64,000 bases of DNA from Propionispira raffinosivorans DSM 20765 (GTDB lineage: Bacteria; Bacillota; Negativicutes; Selenomonadales; Selenomonadaceae): NCBI RefSeq assembly GCF_000381065.1, contig NZ_KB905844.1, positions 66,262 through 130,261 on the forward strand, given 5' to 3'. A program made the position numbers and the translations under genes. The first letter of the stretch is position 1. Each line of letters opens with the position of its first letter. The notes beneath the pieces were generated by a model. The model saw only the letters and a program-made list of their open reading frames with translations, ran no database searches and had not been told where the DNA came from. Of the stretch, positions 35,598 through 44,598 are shown one piece after another.

Positions 35598-36080
35598 TTA
35601 AGCAGATTTGCGCTTGCTTTGACGATGTTCTTCATAACGGCGTTTGCCTTCCATGAAAGCTCTTTTTTCTGTATCTGTTTCTAATTTTAATGGTGGTACT
35701 GGCAATGGTTTACCATTCCGGTCCATTGCTACCATTGTAAAATAAGCGGATAAAGCTTGTTGTGGTGTGGACTCATCGTCTAGATCTTCAACTTCTACTT
35801 TTACGGAAATTTCCATTGATGTATGACCGACAAATACAATTTCAGCTGTACAAATTACTAAATCACCAATTAAAATTGGTTCATGAAATTGCAATTCATC
35901 GACTCGGGCTGTGACAACATTGGTATGTGCATATCTACGAGCTGCTGTATAAGCAGTTGAATCCATGATTTTCATGATTTCGCCGCCATGAACATTGCCG
36001 GCTACATTCGCTTGATTCGGTAGCATAATTTGGCTGATGATTACTTGTTTTTTAATTTTTTGGTTCAACATATAAAGCAC
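35598..36080 (-). CDS. Acyl-CoA thioesterase, hotdog fold (YciA/BFIT-like)
   Basis: 160 residues with one hotdog domain: NVHGGEIMKIMDSTAYTAARRYA contains the Asp/Glu helix motif of hexameric acyl-CoA hydrolases, followed by VDELQFHEPILIGD and later SAYFTMVAMD. The C-terminal tail is short and basic. It probably hydrolyses acyl-CoA in the cytoplasm, but chain-length preference is unknown. It is divergent from the HxlR regulator across a 144-bp gap holding two dyads, so co-regulation is possible. Confidence 0.85.
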   Translation of the reverse strand: MLYMLNQKIKKQVIISQIMLPNQANVAGNVHGGEIMKIMDSTAYTAARRYAHTNVVTARVDELQFHEPILIGDLVICTAEIVFVGHTSMEISVKVEVEDLDDESTPQQALSAYFTMVAMDRNGKPLPVPPLKLETDTEKRAFMEGKRRYEEHRQSKRKSA

Positions 36081-36110
36081 CTCTAAGTTTTCAATTGTAT
36101 TTTATTTGTT

Positions 36111-36135
36111 ACATGCAAATCTTTAATTTGTATGT
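36111..36135 (-). promoter_or_regulatory. Dyad in the thioesterase/HxlR intergenic region
   Basis: ACATGCAAAT (36111-36120) and ATTTGTATGT (36126-36135) form an inverted repeat with one G-T mismatch, 31 bp upstream of the thioesterase start. It may be an operator. Confidence 0.35.
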
Positions 36136-36189
36136 TAAGATAGTAACATTACACTATTTATTTTGCAAGTAGGCACTTATTTGTATTGT

Positions 36190-36207
36190 AGTATCAATAA
36201 TGATACT
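36190..36207 (+). promoter_or_regulatory. Dyad just upstream of the HxlR gene
   Basis: AGTATCA-ATAA-TGATACT is a perfect 7-bp inverted repeat, ending 3 bp before the AAAGGAGG ribosome binding site. HxlR proteins bind such short dyads near their own promoters, so autoregulation is plausible. Confidence 0.4.
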
Positions 36208-36224
36208 GTAAAGGAGGGGTATTT

Positions 36225-36635
36225 GTGAAAGAAATTAAAAAACATGAAGAATGTCATATGAAAGATACTTGTGTCCAATATGCGATTTGTCCAATGGATT
36301 TAGTACAACATCTTTTATCAGGGAAACGAAAATTGATTATTCTTTGGTATTTAAGCTATAAAGTGCTTCGTTTTAGTGATATAAAAAGGCGCTTGCCCGA
36401 TATTACGCAAAGGATGCTGACCTTGCAGCTTAGAAGTTTAGAGGAAGATAAACTTATTTTTCGTAAAGTGTATCCGGTCATTCCACCAAAAGTTGAATAT
36501 GGTCTGACGGATAATGGCAGAAAGATGATTCCTATTTTAGAAATGATGCATCAGTTTGGGTCAAGTTATCTGGAAGCAGGCTTGTATGAAACGGCAGCGG
36601 AACATCAAAAAATTGTTGAAAAACCATGCCAATAA
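36225..36635 (+). CDS. HxlR family transcriptional regulator
   Basis: 136 residues. A winged helix covers about 20-110: CPMDLVQHLLSGKRKLIILWYL, then RFSDIKRRLPDITQRMLTLQLR (recognition helix region) and VEYGLTDNGRKMIPIL. The N-terminus carries three cysteines at 10, 16 and 22; HxlR proteins such as HypR sense thiol stress through cysteines near this place, so redox sensing is a testable idea. GTG start with AAAGGAGGGG at ideal spacing. A truncated copy of the palindromic repeat follows the gene. Confidence 0.88.
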   Translation: MKEIKKHEECHMKDTCVQYAICPMDLVQHLLSGKRKLIILWYLSYKVLRFSDIKRRLPDITQRMLTLQLRSLEEDKLIFRKVYPVIPPKVEYGLTDNGRKMIPILEMMHQFGSSYLEAGLYETAAEHQKIVEKPCQ

Positions 36636-36639
36636 TGTT

Positions 36640-36682
36640 TTCTGACGATTGCCATATAAAATATTTAATGAAACTTATATAA
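36640..36682 (+). repeat. Dispersed palindromic repeat, right-end remnant
   Basis: Contains TCTGACGATTGCCATATAAA and TATTTAATG-AAACTTATATA, matching the right end of the copies at 49451 and 52969 almost base for base. The left part and central hairpin are absent. It fills the gap between the HxlR and MBL-fold genes and ends in a TATAAT-like stretch. Confidence 0.8.
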
Positions 36683-36709
36683 TTATGAAATGAAAAGGTG
36701 ATTTGAGAG

Positions 36710-37513
36710 ATGGAAGAATTAATTATGCTGGGAACTGGTTCGGCTATGGTGACAAATTGTTTTAATACGTGTTTTGCCATACATTTATCCGAAGAATATT
36801 TTTTAGTAGATGCGGGGGGTGGCAATGGTATTTTGCGCCAATTGGAACAAACAAATATTCCCTGTAAAAATATTCACCATATGTTTGTGACACATAGTCA
36901 TACCGATCATGTGCTTGGAGTAATCTGGGTCATTCGAAAAATAGCAACTCTCATGAACCAAAATAAATATCAGGGGAATTTTACGATATATTGTCACAGG
37001 GAATTAATCGATATCATAACCACCATCACCAAATTAACTTTGAAAAAGAAGGATATACAGCAATTAGGACAGCGTATTTTCTTTAAAGAAGTGCAAGATG
37101 GTCAATCTTTATCGATATTGGCTATGAAAATGACATTTTTTGATATTGCATCGATAAAAGCAAAGCAATTTGGGTTTACAGCAGTTTTGCCAAGTGGGAA
37201 ACGGTTTTCCTGTCTGGGTGATGAACCATTTAATGAACGCTGTCAGGATTATGTTGAAAACAGCGAATGGCTTTTATCAGAAGCGTTTTGTCTTTATGCG
37301 GATCGTGATGTTTTCAAGCCATATGAAAAAAATCATAGTACTGTAAAAGAAGCTTGTGAGACAGCGGAACTACTTAAAGCAAAGAATCTGGTGCTTTATC
37401 ATACCGAAGATAAAAACATGAAAAATCGTCAGTATTCTTATACAAAGGAAGGTGCAGCGTATTATAAGGGGCAGATCTATGTACCGGATGATTTGGCTGT
37501 AATTGTTTTATAA
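36710..37513 (+). CDS. Metallo-beta-lactamase fold hydrolase (RNase Z-like)
   Basis: 267 residues with the family start MLGTGSAMVTNCFNTC, DAGGGNGILRQL and the metal motif THSHTDHVLG (HxHxDH, about 60-69). Further ligands are plausible in CLGDEPFN and YHTEDKN. The arrangement resembles RNase Z and related small-molecule hydrolases, but it lacks features that would identify tRNA 3' processing with confidence. AAAGGTG precedes the ATG. Its function in this locus is unknown. Confidence 0.75.
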   Translation: MEELIMLGTGSAMVTNCFNTCFAIHLSEEYFLVDAGGGNGILRQLEQTNIPCKNIHHMFVTHSHTDHVLGVIWVIRKIATLMNQNKYQGNFTIYCHRELIDIITTITKLTLKKKDIQQLGQRIFFKEVQDGQSLSILAMKMTFFDIASIKAKQFGFTAVLPSGKRFSCLGDEPFNERCQDYVENSEWLLSEAFCLYADRDVFKPYEKNHSTVKEACETAELLKAKNLVLYHTEDKNMKNRQYSYTKEGAAYYKGQIYVPDDLAVIVL

Positions 37514-37614
37514 AGCTTGTTTGTGATACAATAAATTTGAGGTTTATTTTAAGGTATAGAATGACTGAAAAAATTTATTTCTATAATAGCAATAATATTA
37601 GGTTGGTGAATAGA

Positions 37615-40600
37615 TTGCAATTACGTAAATTAGAAGCGTATGGCTTCAAATCGTTTGCTGATAAGCTGGAAATTGAATTTGATAAAGGAATTACGGCAAT
37701 TGTCGGTCCAAATGGCAGCGGAAAAAGCAATATTACAGATGCAATTCGCTGGGTTTTGGGTGAGCAAAATGTACGAAATCTACGTGGGGCAAAAGCGGAA
37801 GATATTATTTTTACAGGAAGCTCTACTAGGAGAGCATTAGGTTTAGCTGAAGTCTCCCTGACCTTTGATAATAGTGATGGACAGTTGTCGGTCGATTTTA
37901 ATGAAGTTGTCATAACACGCCGTCTGTACCGATCCGGTGAAAGTGAATATTATATTAATAAAGCACGCTGTCGTTTAAAAGACATCTATGATCTTTTTGC
38001 CGATACGGGATTAGGGCGTGATGCGATCAGCGTCATCAGCCAAAATAAAATTGATCAGGTTTTAAATAGTAAACCAGAAGAACGACGACTTTTATTCGAA
38101 GAAACAGCAGGCATTACCAAGTATCGTAATCGAAAGAAAGAATCCTTACGCAAACTAGATGATACACAGCAGAATCTGCTGCGTGTTATGGATATTATTC
38201 ATGAAATTGAACATCAGTTAGGGCCACTGGCTGAATATGCAGAAAAAACAAAACAGTATAATGTATTAAATGAAGAATATAAAAAATCAAAATTAACCGT
38301 ATTATTAAATCGGTATGAACAGTATAATCATGATTTTGAAATGAATAAGAAGCAAATTTTTGAATTGCAGCAATCGAGTCAGGCAAGTGAAGTGAGAGTT
38401 AATTTATTAGAGGTCACAAAGGAACAGTTAAATAATGAATTAACCCAAGTAGAGAAATCACTGCAAATACTTTCGGTTAAAAATAGTGAACTCGCTACTG
38501 CGATTGAAAAAAACAATAGTGATATGGCTATATGTAAGGAACGATTAGAACGAAGCCATGAAACAAGTCAACGATTACAGACCAATCAAGTCGAATTGGA
38601 GAAAAATAAGCTGGAAATGTCAGACCAACTTTTTGAATCACAGAAAAATATAGAACAATTTGAAGAAAAAGCTAAACGAATTGTTTTACAGATTCAAGAG
38701 GAATCGGTCCGTGAAGAAATACTGCAGGGACAAATTTCTGAAATTGAACTGGCAATAAAAATGATTCAGGAAAAATCGTTGGAACAAGTCCAAAAATTAA
38801 CGAATCGGCGCAATGATTTGCTTCTTTTAGAGCATGATATAAAAGAACTTCAAGTACAATTGCTTCAACGAAATGAAGAAGTTGTGAATGAACAACAAAA
38901 GATGACGGATAATCAGGTAATTTTAACAGATTTAAATACGCAGGTACAAGTTTTGTTTGATAACATGATGAAAGCACAGCATGAAAAAATGTTGGTAGAA
39001 AAAAACCTTGCAGCGGCTGGCATTGAGCAGCATGAAATGGATGAAAAACAACGGAAATTGCAGCAAGGACTTAATGCGGCTCAATCAAAAGTTGAATTTT
39101 TGGCGAATATGCAGAAAGAATACGAAGGCTTTGGTCGTGCTACAAAAAGTGTGTTAAAAAGCAATGAAAAATGGCAGGCTGGTATTTGCGGTGCTGTAGT
39201 TGAACTCATTGATGTTCAATCGGATTATATTACAGCAATTGAAATTGCTTTAGGCGGCAGTCTGCAAAATATCGTTACCGATCATGATATGACAGCAAAA
39301 GCAGCAATTAATTTTTTAAAACGCGAGAAACTAGGGCGTGTAACCTTTTTACCTTTGAATACAATTGTTGTTCGTAAATCATTTGATGATGGCAGTCTGC
39401 ATACGGCACCAGGTTTTATTGGTTATGCAAACGAACTTGTTTCCACCGATGTGAAATATAAAAAAATCGTTGATTTTTTACTTGCTAGGACATTAGTAGT
39501 TGATACGATTGAACATGCAGTTGAATTGGCGAAAAAGCAAGGCTTTAAAGCGCGAATTGTCACGCTGGCAGGTGAACTCATCAATCCCGGCGGATCTATT
39601 TCTGGCGGTAGTACGGGTCGGCGTGAGGTCAGTTTCTTAAATCGTAGTGGCGAAATTGCAGCCTTCCATCAGGAAATCGCAAGCAAGCAGCGTGAACTTA
39701 TAGAATTGAATCAAAAAAAGATTTTACAGGAAAATAGTCTGCGAGAATTGGAAATGCAAGCTCAAACTGCTAGTAAACAAGAGCACCTCTTGACAGTACA
39801 ACAGGCGGAACTGAAAATTTATATTGAAAAAGCGACGCTGGAATTAGCCGATAAGAAAACTAAGCTGCATTCTTTACAGGAACTAGGTGATACGTTACAG
39901 GCAAAAGAAATTCGTATCAAACAGCAGATGACAGATGTTAAAGCTGAAATTGAATATATGCAGCATACAGATAATCAACAAAAAGGCCAAGATGAAACGA
40001 CAGCAAATCAGCTTGTACAATTAAAAAAAGAACAAGAAGCACTTCGACAGATTTCTGTGAATAGTAAAATAGAACAAACTGTCGTTGAGCAGGAATTAAT
40101 CCGCCATCATGAACTTCGAACTAATATGCAGCAGACTATGGATCGGTATAACAGCGATTTACTAAAAATCAAACAAGAACAAGAGTCACTGCATCAGGTG
40201 ACTTCTGCAACGCAGCGAGAATTAACGGAATTGACGAAGAAAAATGTACAGCTCGTTACACTCCGTGAGATTGGCACGAAAGATTATGATAATTTTTATC
40301 AAGTTAAAATGGAAAAAATGGTGTCAATTCAAAGTAATGATCGCGAAATAAAAGATGCGAATAAACAACAAAATGACTTACAAAATAAAATTCATCAAAC
40401 GGAACTGTTACAAACAAAATCTGAATTTGAACGGCAGCAATGTCTTGAAATATTCGAGGGTGAGTACCATTTATCGATTGAACAGGCACAAACATATAGA
40501 CTCGATGAGACGAATACATCACTTGGTAAAAAAATTCGTTTACTGGAAAAAGAAATGGAAGAATTAGGACCGATCAATCCTAACGCGATAACGGAATATG

Positions 40601-41169
40601 AAAATCTCAATACAAGGTATACATTCATGCAAAAGCAGTTAACGGATCTTAGTGTCGCAAAAGAGTATTTGGCGGGTATTATTCGTGATATGGATATTAC
40701 AATGTCCAAACAGTTTTCAGAAGCTTTTGCCCAAATCAGCCTGTACTTCAGCGAGATTTTTGTAAAATTGTTTGGTGGCGGTCAAGCTAAATTGGAACTT
40801 ACCGATACACAAAATGTATTGGAAGCCGGGGTGGAAATTGCTGTTCAGCCTCCCGATAAAAAACTGCAAAATCTTGCAGTCTTATCAGGGGGTGAACGGG
40901 CACTTACGGTTATTGCTCTGCTGTTCTCCTTTTTACAATATCGTCCGGCACCATTTAGTGTAGTCGATGAAATTGATGCACCGCTTGACGAGGCGAACGT
41001 GGATCGATTTAGTGCTTTTTTGAAAGAATATGCTCTAAAAACACAATTTATTGTTGTAACACATCGTAAAGGAACGATGGAGGCCGCGGATATCATGTAT
41101 GGAGTAACCGTTGAAGATGCAGGTGTTTCGAGACTTGTTTCCGTAAGGCTGGAAGAAGCGTTGAAATAA
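37615..41169 (+). CDS. smc: Chromosome segregation protein SMC
   Basis: The ATPase core of bacterial condensin. With the TTG start at 37615 it has 1184 residues, the normal length. The N-terminal head begins MQLRKLEAYGFKSFADK with Walker A GPNGSGKSN at 31-39. Long coiled-coil arms flank a hinge (about 510-680, with the GGSISGGSTGRRE exit). The C-terminal head has the signature LSGGERAL and Walker B VVDEIDAPLDEANV. Twenty-six further in-frame codons upstream have no family similarity and lack a good ribosome binding site. ftsY follows 16 nt later, as in most Firmicutes. Confidence 0.96.
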   Translation: MQLRKLEAYGFKSFADKLEIEFDKGITAIVGPNGSGKSNITDAIRWVLGEQNVRNLRGAKAEDIIFTGSSTRRALGLAEVSLTFDNSDGQLSVDFNEVVITRRLYRSGESEYYINKARCRLKDIYDLFADTGLGRDAISVISQNKIDQVLNSKPEERRLLFEETAGITKYRNRKKESLRKLDDTQQNLLRVMDIIHEIEHQLGPLAEYAEKTKQYNVLNEEYKKSKLTVLLNRYEQYNHDFEMNKKQIFELQQSSQASEVRVNLLEVTKEQLNNELTQVEKSLQILSVKNSELATAIEKNNSDMAICKERLERSHETSQRLQTNQVELEKNKLEMSDQLFESQKNIEQFEEKAKRIVLQIQEESVREEILQGQISEIELAIKMIQEKSLEQVQKLTNRRNDLLLLEHDIKELQVQLLQRNEEVVNEQQKMTDNQVILTDLNTQVQVLFDNMMKAQHEKMLVEKNLAAAGIEQHEMDEKQRKLQQGLNAAQSKVEFLANMQKEYEGFGRATKSVLKSNEKWQAGICGAVVELIDVQSDYITAIEIALGGSLQNIVTDHDMTAKAAINFLKREKLGRVTFLPLNTIVVRKSFDDGSLHTAPGFIGYANELVSTDVKYKKIVDFLLARTLVVDTIEHAVELAKKQGFKARIVTLAGELINPGGSISGGSTGRREVSFLNRSGEIAAFHQEIASKQRELIELNQKKILQENSLRELEMQAQTASKQEHLLTVQQAELKIYIEKATLELADKKTKLHSLQELGDTLQAKEIRIKQQMTDVKAEIEYMQHTDNQQKGQDETTANQLVQLKKEQEALRQISVNSKIEQTVVEQELIRHHELRTNMQQTMDRYNSDLLKIKQEQESLHQVTSATQRELTELTKKNVQLVTLREIGTKDYDNFYQVKMEKMVSIQSNDREIKDANKQQNDLQNKIHQTELLQTKSEFERQQCLEIFEGEYHLSIEQAQTYRLDETNTSLGKKIRLLEKEMEELGPINPNAITEYENLNTRYTFMQKQLTDLSVAKEYLAGIIRDMDITMSKQFSEAFAQISLYFSEIFVKLFGGGQAKLELTDTQNVLEAGVEIAVQPPDKKLQNLAVLSGGERALTVIALLFSFLQYRPAPFSVVDEIDAPLDEANVDRFSAFLKEYALKTQFIVVTHRKGTMEAADIMYGVTVEDAGVSRLVSVRLEEALK

Positions 41170-41185
41170 ATTTTGGAGGAAAATT

Positions 41186-42103
41186 ATGGGATTTTTTGAT
41201 AAATTAAAAAAAGGGTTAGAAAAAACACGTAAATCGTTTACAGAAAAAATTGAACAAATTGTTGTGGGTTACGCAAAAATAGACGATGATTTACTCGATG
41301 AGTTGGAAGAAGCTTTGATTTCAGCAGATGTTGGGGTAAAGACATCAACTCTGTTAATGGAAGAGGTTCACCGCGGCATCAAAAAGAAAGAAATTAATAC
41401 ACCAGAAGATTTACGACCGTTCCTAGAGGAAAAAATCAGTGCGCTTTTAATGGCCGGGTCGGATGCAAGTACACTAGCCGTGAATCCACCTACGGTTATT
41501 CTGGTTATTGGTGTTAATGGAGTCGGTAAGACGACAACCATTGGTAAGTTAGGAAATTACTATAAGGAACAAGGCAAAACCGTTATGCTGGCTGCCGCGG
41601 ATACATTTCGCGCTGCGGCGATTGATCAGCTGGAAATTTGGGGCAGCCGTATCGGGGCAACTGTAATTAAACATGATGAAGGATCAGACCCTGCATCAGT
41701 TGCTTTTGATGCAGTGAAAGCGGCAAAAGCCAGAAATATCGATGTGCTCATTATTGATACAGCTGGTCGTTTGCATACAAAATCAAATTTAATGGAAGAA
41801 TTGAAAAAAATAAATCGGGTCATTCAACGCGAAATTCCCGAAGCTCCCCACGAAACATTGCTTGTGCTAGATGCAACAACGGGGCAAAATGCGATTAATC
41901 AGGCCGATGTTTTTTCACAGTCGGCACCAATTTCTGGTGTAGTATTGACGAAATTGGATGGTACGGCAAAAGGCGGCGTTGTTGTTGGCATCAAAGCCGA
42001 ACTAAAAATGCCAGTGAAGTGGATTGGCATCGGTGAAGCGGTAGATGATTTGAGACCATTTAACTCAGAAGACTTTGCGAAAGCTTTATTCTCCGACAAG
42101 TAA
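41186..42103 (+). CDS. ftsY: Signal recognition particle receptor FtsY
   Basis: SRP receptor GTPase that docks ribosome-nascent chain complexes at the membrane. The 305-residue protein has a short N domain, no long acidic A domain, G1 GVNGVGKTT (109-117), AADTFRAAA, DTAGRLHTK and TKLDGTAKGG. The basic amphipathic start MGFFDKLKKGLEKTRKSF probably binds lipid. Good GGAGG ribosome binding site. Confidence 0.97.
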   Translation: MGFFDKLKKGLEKTRKSFTEKIEQIVVGYAKIDDDLLDELEEALISADVGVKTSTLLMEEVHRGIKKKEINTPEDLRPFLEEKISALLMAGSDASTLAVNPPTVILVIGVNGVGKTTTIGKLGNYYKEQGKTVMLAAADTFRAAAIDQLEIWGSRIGATVIKHDEGSDPASVAFDAVKAAKARNIDVLIIDTAGRLHTKSNLMEELKKINRVIQREIPEAPHETLLVLDATTGQNAINQADVFSQSAPISGVVLTKLDGTAKGGVVVGIKAELKMPVKWIGIGEAVDDLRPFNSEDFAKALFSDK

Positions 42104-42109
42104 AAAAGC

Positions 42110-42138
42110 TTGACAATAATAAATAAGTTCTGTATAAT
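42110..42138 (+). promoter_or_regulatory. Consensus promoter of ylxM-ffh-rpsP
   Basis: TTGACA (42110-42115), 17 bp, TATAAT (42133-42138), starting 7 bp after the ftsY stop. A small CAAGT/ACTTG hairpin (42147-42162) lies near the expected transcript start. Confidence 0.9.
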
Positions 42139-42195
42139 AGCAAAGTCAAGTGAATTTACTTGGCAGAATAAATGTAGTAGTCAGGGTGATCCGAC

Positions 42196-42552
42196 GTGCT
42201 GGAAAAACTTTTGCACATGAGTGCATTGTTTGATTTTTACGGGGCTTTACTTACAGAGAAGCAACAACGTTGCCTGGAAATGCATTTTTTTGATGACTTG
42301 TCTTTATCAGAAATTGCAAATGAACTGGGAATATCGAGGCAAGCTATTTATGATATTATCCATCGTTCAGAGCAGTCTTTGAATGATTATGAAATAAAGC
42401 TGGGTTTAGTCGCAAGATATAAAGAAGAACGCTTGGAGTTGCAATCGATTTCAGAATCGGTAGAGAAACTTCGGGGTTTAGATAATAAAACAGAAATAAA
42501 TGATATATTGAAAAGGCTTTCCAGCCTAATTGGTAAGGTTAAGGAGGCATGA
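42196..42552 (+). CDS. ylxM: YlxM/p13 family putative DNA-binding protein
   Basis: 118 residues with a sigma-70 region 4-like helix-turn-helix (about 20-65; LTEKQQRCLEMHFFDDLSLSEIANELGISRQAIYD seen as two parts). It is the regular neighbour of ffh, and Streptococcus YlxM has been reported to bind SRP components. GTG start with AGGGTG 7 nt upstream. The stop codon lies 1 nt before ffh, whose AAGGAGG is inside ylxM. Confidence 0.9.
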   Translation: MLEKLLHMSALFDFYGALLTEKQQRCLEMHFFDDLSLSEIANELGISRQAIYDIIHRSEQSLNDYEIKLGLVARYKEERLELQSISESVEKLRGLDNKTEINDILKRLSSLIGKVKEA

Positions 42553-42553
42553 A

Positions 42554-43915
42554 ATGATTTTTGAAGGTTTAGCGGATCGTCTCCAAGAGACTTTTAAGAA
42601 GTTACGCGGTCATGGCAAGTTAACAGAAGCTGATGTTAATGAAGCAATGCGTGAAGTGCGTATGGCACTTTTAGAAGCAGATGTTAACTTTAAAGTTGTA
42701 AAAGAATTTGTTGCAAAAGTAAAAGAACGTGCAATTGGTCAAGATGTTTTAGAAACATTGACACCGGCGCAAGTTGTCATAAAGATTGTTAATGAAGAAT
42801 TAACGGCTTTAATGGGTGGCACACAAAGCCGAATTATGATTGCATCTAAACCGCCAACGGTTATCATGTTAGTTGGTCTGCAAGGCGCAGGGAAAACAAC
42901 ATCGGCAGGAAAACTTGGTTTAGCAATGAAAAAGCAAGGCAAAAGGCCTCTTTTAGTGGCAGCGGATATTTATCGTCCGGCAGCAATCAAGCAACTGCAA
43001 GTATTAGGCGAACAGCTTGATATTCCAGTTTTTGCAATGCCGGAAGGCACGGATGTTGTGACAATCACTGAAAAAGCGATGGAACAAGCAAACTCACATA
43101 TCAATGATATTGTAATTATAGATACAGCCGGTCGCTTGCATATCAATGAAGAATTGATGCAGGAATTAAAATCAATTAAGCAACACGTCAAACCACATGA
43201 AATTTTACTTGTAGTTGATGCTATGACGGGGCAGGATGCAGTTAATGTTGCGGAAAGTTTTAATGCTGATTTAGGCTTAGATGGTGTAATCCTCACCAAA
43301 TTAGATGGTGATGCCCGCGGTGGTGCGGCATTATCTGTTAAGGCAGTAACAGGCTGCCCAATTAAATTTGTCGGTATGGGCGAAAAGCTAGAAGCTCTTG
43401 AACCATTTTATCCAGACCGTATGGCATCACGAATTCTTGGTATGGGTGATATGCTTTCGTTGATTGAAAAAGCACAATCAACGTTTGATGCCGATGAAAC
43501 TAAAAAAATGGAAAAGAAATTCCGTAAAGATGAATTTACTTTAGATGATTTTTTAGCACAGATGCAGCAGGTTCGTAAATTAGGATCGTTAGATCAGATT
43601 CTTGGTATGATTCCGGGTATGGGTAATATCAAGAAAAAGCTAGGCGATGTAGATCTTGATTTGAATGGTAAAGAAATAAAACATATTGAAGCTATTATTT
43701 ATTCCATGACGCCGAAAGAACGTCGGGATGTAAATATTATAAATGGCAGCCGACGTAAACGTATTGCTGTAGGCAGTGGTACAAAAGTCCAAGAGGTTAA
43801 TAAACTCATCAAACAATTTTCTGAAGCTAAAAAGATGATGAAAAAGATGCAGGGAATGACCAAAGGTAAAGGTAAACAAGGTCTAGGCGGTTTTAAAATG
43901 CCGTTTATGAATTAA
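42554..43915 (+). CDS. ffh: Signal recognition particle protein Ffh
   Basis: SRP54 GTPase that binds 4.5S/6S RNA and signal sequences. The 453 residues comprise N, G and M domains: G1 GLQGAGKTT at 108-116, AADIYRPAA, DTAGRLHIN, TKLDGDARGG, then a methionine-rich M domain with GMIPGMG and a tail MMKKMQGMTKGKGK. Start at ATG 42554 with AAGGAGG at 42541-42547. I found no SRP RNA gene nearby. Confidence 0.97.
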   Translation: MIFEGLADRLQETFKKLRGHGKLTEADVNEAMREVRMALLEADVNFKVVKEFVAKVKERAIGQDVLETLTPAQVVIKIVNEELTALMGGTQSRIMIASKPPTVIMLVGLQGAGKTTSAGKLGLAMKKQGKRPLLVAADIYRPAAIKQLQVLGEQLDIPVFAMPEGTDVVTITEKAMEQANSHINDIVIIDTAGRLHINEELMQELKSIKQHVKPHEILLVVDAMTGQDAVNVAESFNADLGLDGVILTKLDGDARGGAALSVKAVTGCPIKFVGMGEKLEALEPFYPDRMASRILGMGDMLSLIEKAQSTFDADETKKMEKKFRKDEFTLDDFLAQMQQVRKLGSLDQILGMIPGMGNIKKKLGDVDLDLNGKEIKHIEAIIYSMTPKERRDVNIINGSRRKRIAVGSGTKVQEVNKLIKQFSEAKKMMKKMQGMTKGKGKQGLGGFKMPFMN

Positions 43916-43958
43916 AGTTTATAGAATTTATTATTTTTAGAAGGAGGTGAATTTTTTT

Positions 43959-44234
43959 ATGGCAGTTAAAATTCGTTTAAACCGTATGGGTGCGAAAAAG
44001 AACCCTTTCTATCGTGTGGTAGTAGCTGATTCTCGTTCACCACGTGATGGTCGTTTTATTGAAATATTAGGACATTATGATTCCACTAAAGAACCTGCAA
44101 TTATTAAGATTGATGAAGAAAAAGCTCTTGAATGGATGAATAAAGGTGCTCAACCAACTGATACCGTTAAGTCTTTATTTAGAAAAGAAGGTATCATGGC
44201 TAAATTTGATGAAGCAAAACGCACAAAGAACTAA
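43959..44234 (+). CDS. rpsP: 30S ribosomal protein S16
   Basis: A 91-residue protein starting [19 protein letters not shown], the S16 hallmark, followed by [25 protein letters not shown] lies 10 nt upstream. It continues the ylxM-ffh operon and precedes khpA by 18 nt. Confidence 0.98.
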   Translation: MAVKIRLNRMGAKKNPFYRVVVADSRSPRDGRFIEILGHYDSTKEPAIIKIDEEKALEWMNKGAQPTDTVKSLFRKEGIMAKFDEAKRTKN

Positions 44235-44252
44235 GAAAGAGGCATAATAGAT

Positions 44253-44480
44253 ATGAAACAAATTGTTGAAATTATCGCCAAATCATTAGTACAAAATCCG
44301 GAACAGGTAGTAGTAGTAGAAAAAGATAATACTAGTATTACTGTATATGAATTACATGTTGCTCCGGATGATATGGGCAAAGTCATCGGCAAACAAGGTC
44401 GCATTGCGAAAGCAATGCGGACTGTTGTGAAAGCGGCGGCTACTCGCGAAAACAAAAAAGTCACTGTTGAGATCGTTTGA
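44253..44480 (+). CDS. khpA: KH domain RNA-binding protein KhpA
   Basis: 75 residues forming one type II KH domain with the GxxG-type loop in MGKVIGKQGRIAKAMRT. In other Firmicutes KhpA pairs with KhpB/Jag to bind many RNAs and affects cell elongation. It sits in its standard place between rpsP and the rimM-trmD genes. A terminator follows. Confidence 0.94.
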   Translation: MKQIVEIIAKSLVQNPEQVVVVEKDNTSITVYELHVAPDDMGKVIGKQGRIAKAMRTVVKAAATRENKKVTVEIV

Positions 44481-44485
44481 AAACT

Positions 44486-44536
44486 GCGGCAACGAATCCA
44501 TTCTTTTAGAATAGGGATTATTGCCGCTGTTTCTTT
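44486..44536 (+). terminator. Terminator after khpA
   Basis: GCGGCAA (44486-44492) pairs with TTGCCGC (44521-44527). An inner AATCC-ATTCT stem pairs with AGAAT-(AG)-GGATT, giving a long branched hairpin. TGTTTCTTT follows. Confidence 0.65.
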
Positions 44537-44598
44537 ATAAAAATTTTGATGGAAAATGATAGATTATTTACATAAAATAGAGTGGGAGTGACCGTATA

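Noticed and set aside
42139-42195. SRP RNA gene between ftsY and ylxM
   Set aside because: The gap is only about 90 bp with a promoter, and I could not find the conserved SRP Alu/tetraloop segments; only a 5-bp hairpin is present.
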